The notes beneath the pieces were generated by a model, which was given only the letters and a program-made list of their open reading frames with translations, had not been told where the DNA came from and made no database searches. Below are positions 60,940-64,000 of a stretch of DNA of 64,000 nucleotides, piece by piece. The position numbers and the translations under genes were made by a program. How positions within the stretch are numbered: the first letter of the stretch is position 1; every line of letters begins with the position of its first letter. Source of the stretch: Fasciola hepatica (taxonomy: Eukaryota; Platyhelminthes; Trematoda; Plagiorchiida; Fasciolidae); assembly GCA_948099385.1 (NCBI GenBank), contig CANUEZ040000069.1, positions 1,197,501-1,261,500 on the forward strand, read 5' to 3'.

Positions 60940-62590
60940 CTAACCTCAAGTGGGCGGCCAAATGGACTGAACAGCGAAACCCAAAGGTTCAGAGCCTCGT
61001 GGCTGAAGCACAACAGTCAGAAACCGTTCAAGGCCAAATTCGAATGTCTGGCGTGGATAAACAAACAAGGCACCCATTTAATTGCGCCAGCCATCCCTCC
61101 GCACATAGGATGAACACTTCCCTCTTTTACTTTCGGAAATTCACACCATCGCCAGTGTTTCCTTTCGTCTGATCAGCCTGCTTCCCTTAAAGGTTTCATT
61201 TACACTCAAGATGTAGCCTCAAACAGTGTGCACATCACCTACTTCCCCGCAAGTGGTTGGATGCAGTGTGATCATGACATAAAATCAACCACGCCTGTTT
61301 CCATCTTTGTTTCGCGGTTTTACCTTAGCTTTAAGCTGCGAAAGATTCTTGCATGTCAAGTTGCATTCTTATATAGCTAACACCGATCTAGTAGTATGTG
61401 GTGTACTTACGTACGAAGTATCCACCTTTTGCTGCGATAATTTTTACCGTCAACCGCAATCTCTTTTTATCTGTATAACCCGATTTCTTTCAGACCTCAT
61501 CTGTTTTACCCATCGAGTGTCAGTCCTCGGCTGAGATCCATTCAGAATGCAATTCTCCTCTAGTCTTACCTTGCCAGTCCTCCAATCACATACATGTATT
61601 ATTCTGCGACGATTTACCGCTCTGGATACCACGTCCGCCGCTGTTGGGCCTGTCGCATCTGGATTGTGATCTGGTACATGCCGATATTTGCGTTCACTGG
61701 TCTTGATCTTTGGGACCCTTCGCAGATTTCCCAGCTGATCATGAAACACATCATTTCATGTAGAAAGTGACAGTGCTCACCCTCGCAAATCAAAACGGCG
61801 CGAGGGTGGTGGTCAGATCCACCTCTGCTGCCGGTGCACGCTGGGCAAGCACAAAGCCTGCGACGATGTGTGGGTGCAGCAAAGCTGGCGTACCGCACCT
61901 CCTGCCCCGGAAGTCGTTTTCAGTTTGAATATCTAGCTCATGTTCAGTCCCACCCGCCAGCACCGTTTGCGGAATTTAAAGCCACGATTTTTGTGCTTGC
62001 ATGGCCGCTGCAGTTATGTCACTCGTGCTGCCATCTCCTATCTCCATTGAGTATCCCTAGAGAGTGCTATCACTGTCTCCATCATCATTCCGCCTTTTAT
62101 GCCCGATAAATACTTCCTACTTCATTTATGAAATTGTTTGTGAACATTTCTTACCAAGTACTCTCACCAACTTTTCTTAGCCTACTGTGGTCGCTCATAC
62201 AAATGGTCGAATCTTTGTGACATATCCCCTCTTACCTGTTTTCCATATGGTTCACACCAGAGTAGCAACCAGACCCATCCGTAATAAAGTCCGCGAATAA
62301 TCTTGCCACTACTATCGATATAATCACCCATTTGCACATTCAGTGTTGCTGTCCATTTTTGCGTCATAATAGCCCACTGCGGCTTATTGCTCAAATACCC
62401 TTCCGTTGCCCTTCGGCAGTCACTGATGCAGCTGATGGTTAGCCACAATCTTCACCAACCTAATCGCTCCTGAACAAGGAGCTTTCCCTTTGTTTTATTC
62501 TTACCATGCGGGGCACTATACCTCTCCACCTGCATGCCTCTGGTATTTCCAACCTGCTATTGCATGACACCTAGCGAAATAACCAGTGCT
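60940..62590. other. Stretch without recognisable genes
   Basis: Open frames up to 99 codons with no motif seen. The right part may include degraded sequence beyond the truncated LINE. Confidence 0.4.
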
Positions 62591-62599
62591 AGATGTATA

Positions 62600-64000
62600 C
62601 TCATCTTCTATATTCTCCACACATCATCATGGCAGGTCAGGCATGACCTGGACTTTGGGAAGCCATGTTGGGTGTTATTTATTAACCCAAGGGTGAGGAT
62701 AAAATGGGAAATCTTATCTTTAACTACTAGTTCCATCGTCCTAGATATAACGGGATGTAGCTTATGGAGCGGTAATTAGCAGGGTCACGTAAGGCACCCT
62801 TATTATGAAGGGAAATGTTAACGGAAGATTTCCACTAGGATTGGGAAATGCTCTGTGACACGGAGATGTTAAATAAGTTCAGCAAAAGCATCACACTCTC
62901 CGGGCCGCTAAGACGAAACAGGGCTAGAGGGATACCGTCGGGTCCAGGGCGGACCAGGGGCCGGGTGGTATTTAACAGCCTTCTTACTTCGTTGGCTGGG
63001 AATGCTACGGTTGACAAGGTATCGACATTCAAGTAGGTGAGATCCTGAGTTGGACTATTTGGGTCTCTTATGAAGGTAGAAGAAAAGAAATTATTGAATG
63101 CCTCGGCGATTAACTGGGACGAGCTAATATAAATGTTCTCTAATGGGAGCAAACACGGTATTTTGGTTGTACAGCGGGGGTTTCGAGTTTTATTAAGGCC
63201 AGAGAAGTGGGCTATTTTATTCGTCTGGTTGAGAGCGTTCAGTTCTTGCCTATTCAACTTGTTATCCTTTTTGCTTAGTAGCTGGCGTTGGAGGTGGCTG
63301 AGGCAGAGGAAGATAGAGCGGTCGTTGGTCCTTTCGTAGGCAAGCTGCAAATTCTTTATTTTACGTTGCTTTTCTTGTTGTCAGTAGGGCTTTCTCATGC
63401 TGACTCTGACCAACTCGGAAGAGATGGTGTTTAGGGAGCAGAGTCAGTTAGAATAAGTCACATTCGACGCCAGATGTTAGGAAGAATTCATCCCAGGTCT
63501 GACTACGCAGGATGGTGGGTAGAATGTCACGGTTTGAATTTCAGAAAGATTCCCGATTTTGAGGACTTTCGTGGTGATGCTGTTGAATGGAAAATTCACG
63601 TTATGACCTTGTGATCACAACCAGAAAAGTGGCTTAGGACATTTGCCTTTATATTCCGAAGGCCTTAAGTAAAGATAAGATCAAGAATATTGTTCCCTCT
63701 GGCTGGTGATGTAATGTGTTGCGCCCATCAGCCTGAACGGATACATAAGATAAAACTGCATAATTTCGGAGAGGATTGTAGGGTTGTGCAACAAATGTCG
63801 GGGAGAATGAAGTCCCCCGCTATGATTTTAGTGGCGTGCGGGATTTCAGCTCATGGCAGAGCGCATCGGTGATTGCATTTACTTTGCCCATGTTATGGTC
63901 TGGCGGACAGTAAGCACAACCAGTGACCAGCTGCCCCTGAAGCGGTGGTATAGAGATCCGAACAGAGTCTTGGACCTTATCAAGAACAGGAAGTTGAAGT
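62600..64000 (-). mobile_element. CR1-like LINE relic, minus strand, runs off the right edge
   Basis: Minus strand from the right edge: endonuclease IIAGDFILPDI (about 63815) and GNNILDLIFT (about 63680), then an open 171-codon linker (63350-62835) with FNNFFSSTF and VRPGPDGIPLALF. RT start follows: WKSSVNISLHNKG, NYRSISYI and, after a frameshift, VVKDKISHF and LINNTQHGFPKSRSCLTC (62630-62710). It then stops: the catalytic RT core is missing. The family matches the LINE at 41.6-45.6 kb. Confidence 0.75.

Overview
The window looks like metazoan nuclear DNA: one spliced gene with GT-AG introns lies in a landscape full of decayed transposable elements. BEL/Pao, Ty3/gypsy, Penelope-like, CR1-like LINE, Tc1/IS630-like and MULE-like remains together, with short introns and long (TA)n tracts, fit an invertebrate. 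A parasitic flatworm (tapeworm or fluke) is my best guess, but it is an inference and nothing here proves it. No tRNA, rRNA, operon or CRISPR array was seen.

Region 1 (1-9.2 kb) holds the only convincing host gene. It is the 3' part of a plus-strand gene with 21 exons in view, encoding 1204 residues as ten tandem CUB-like modules and a short hydrophobic tail. Each module is two exons with intron phases 1-0-1, so each exon pair is a phase-symmetric unit that can be duplicated. Modules 3 and 5 have each lost both cysteines of the first pair and kept the second pair. The tail ends in a hydrophobic stretch with no cytosolic residues, which suggests a GPI-anchored or tail-anchored surface protein. 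AATAAA signals follow. The 5' end lies outside the window.

Region 2 (11.3-31.1 kb) is a transposon graveyard: a plus-strand BEL/Pao integrase relic (11.3-12.5), a minus-strand BEL/Pao RT-RNaseH-integrase relic (14.9-17.5), a plus-strand CR1-like LINE (19.6-22.8) whose endonuclease is split by a Tc1/IS630-like transposase relic and a minisatellite, a large hairpin repeat (23.7-24.1), a Penelope-like element with GIY-YIG domain between inverted repeats (26.9-28.6), a BEL/Pao gag-protease relic (29.1-30.2) and a CR1-like RT fragment (30.2-31.1).

Region 3 (31.1-41.5 kb) has almost nothing recognisable, apart from one unexplained 241-codon open frame at 32.45-33.18 kb.

Region 4 (41.5-49.2 kb) has a nearly whole but broken CR1-like LINE, a further LINE tail, and a MULE-like transposase fragment cut by a 100-bp (TA)n tract.

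Region 5 (53.6-64 kb) has a BEL LTR fragment joined to a Ty3/gypsy RNase H relic, then a BEL/Pao element (54907-59977, minus strand) with paired 383-bp LTRs and a 5-bp target duplication but a large internal deletion, then another LTR relic and a minus-strand LINE running off the right edge. All transposon coding regions carry stops or frameshifts; none looks autonomous.
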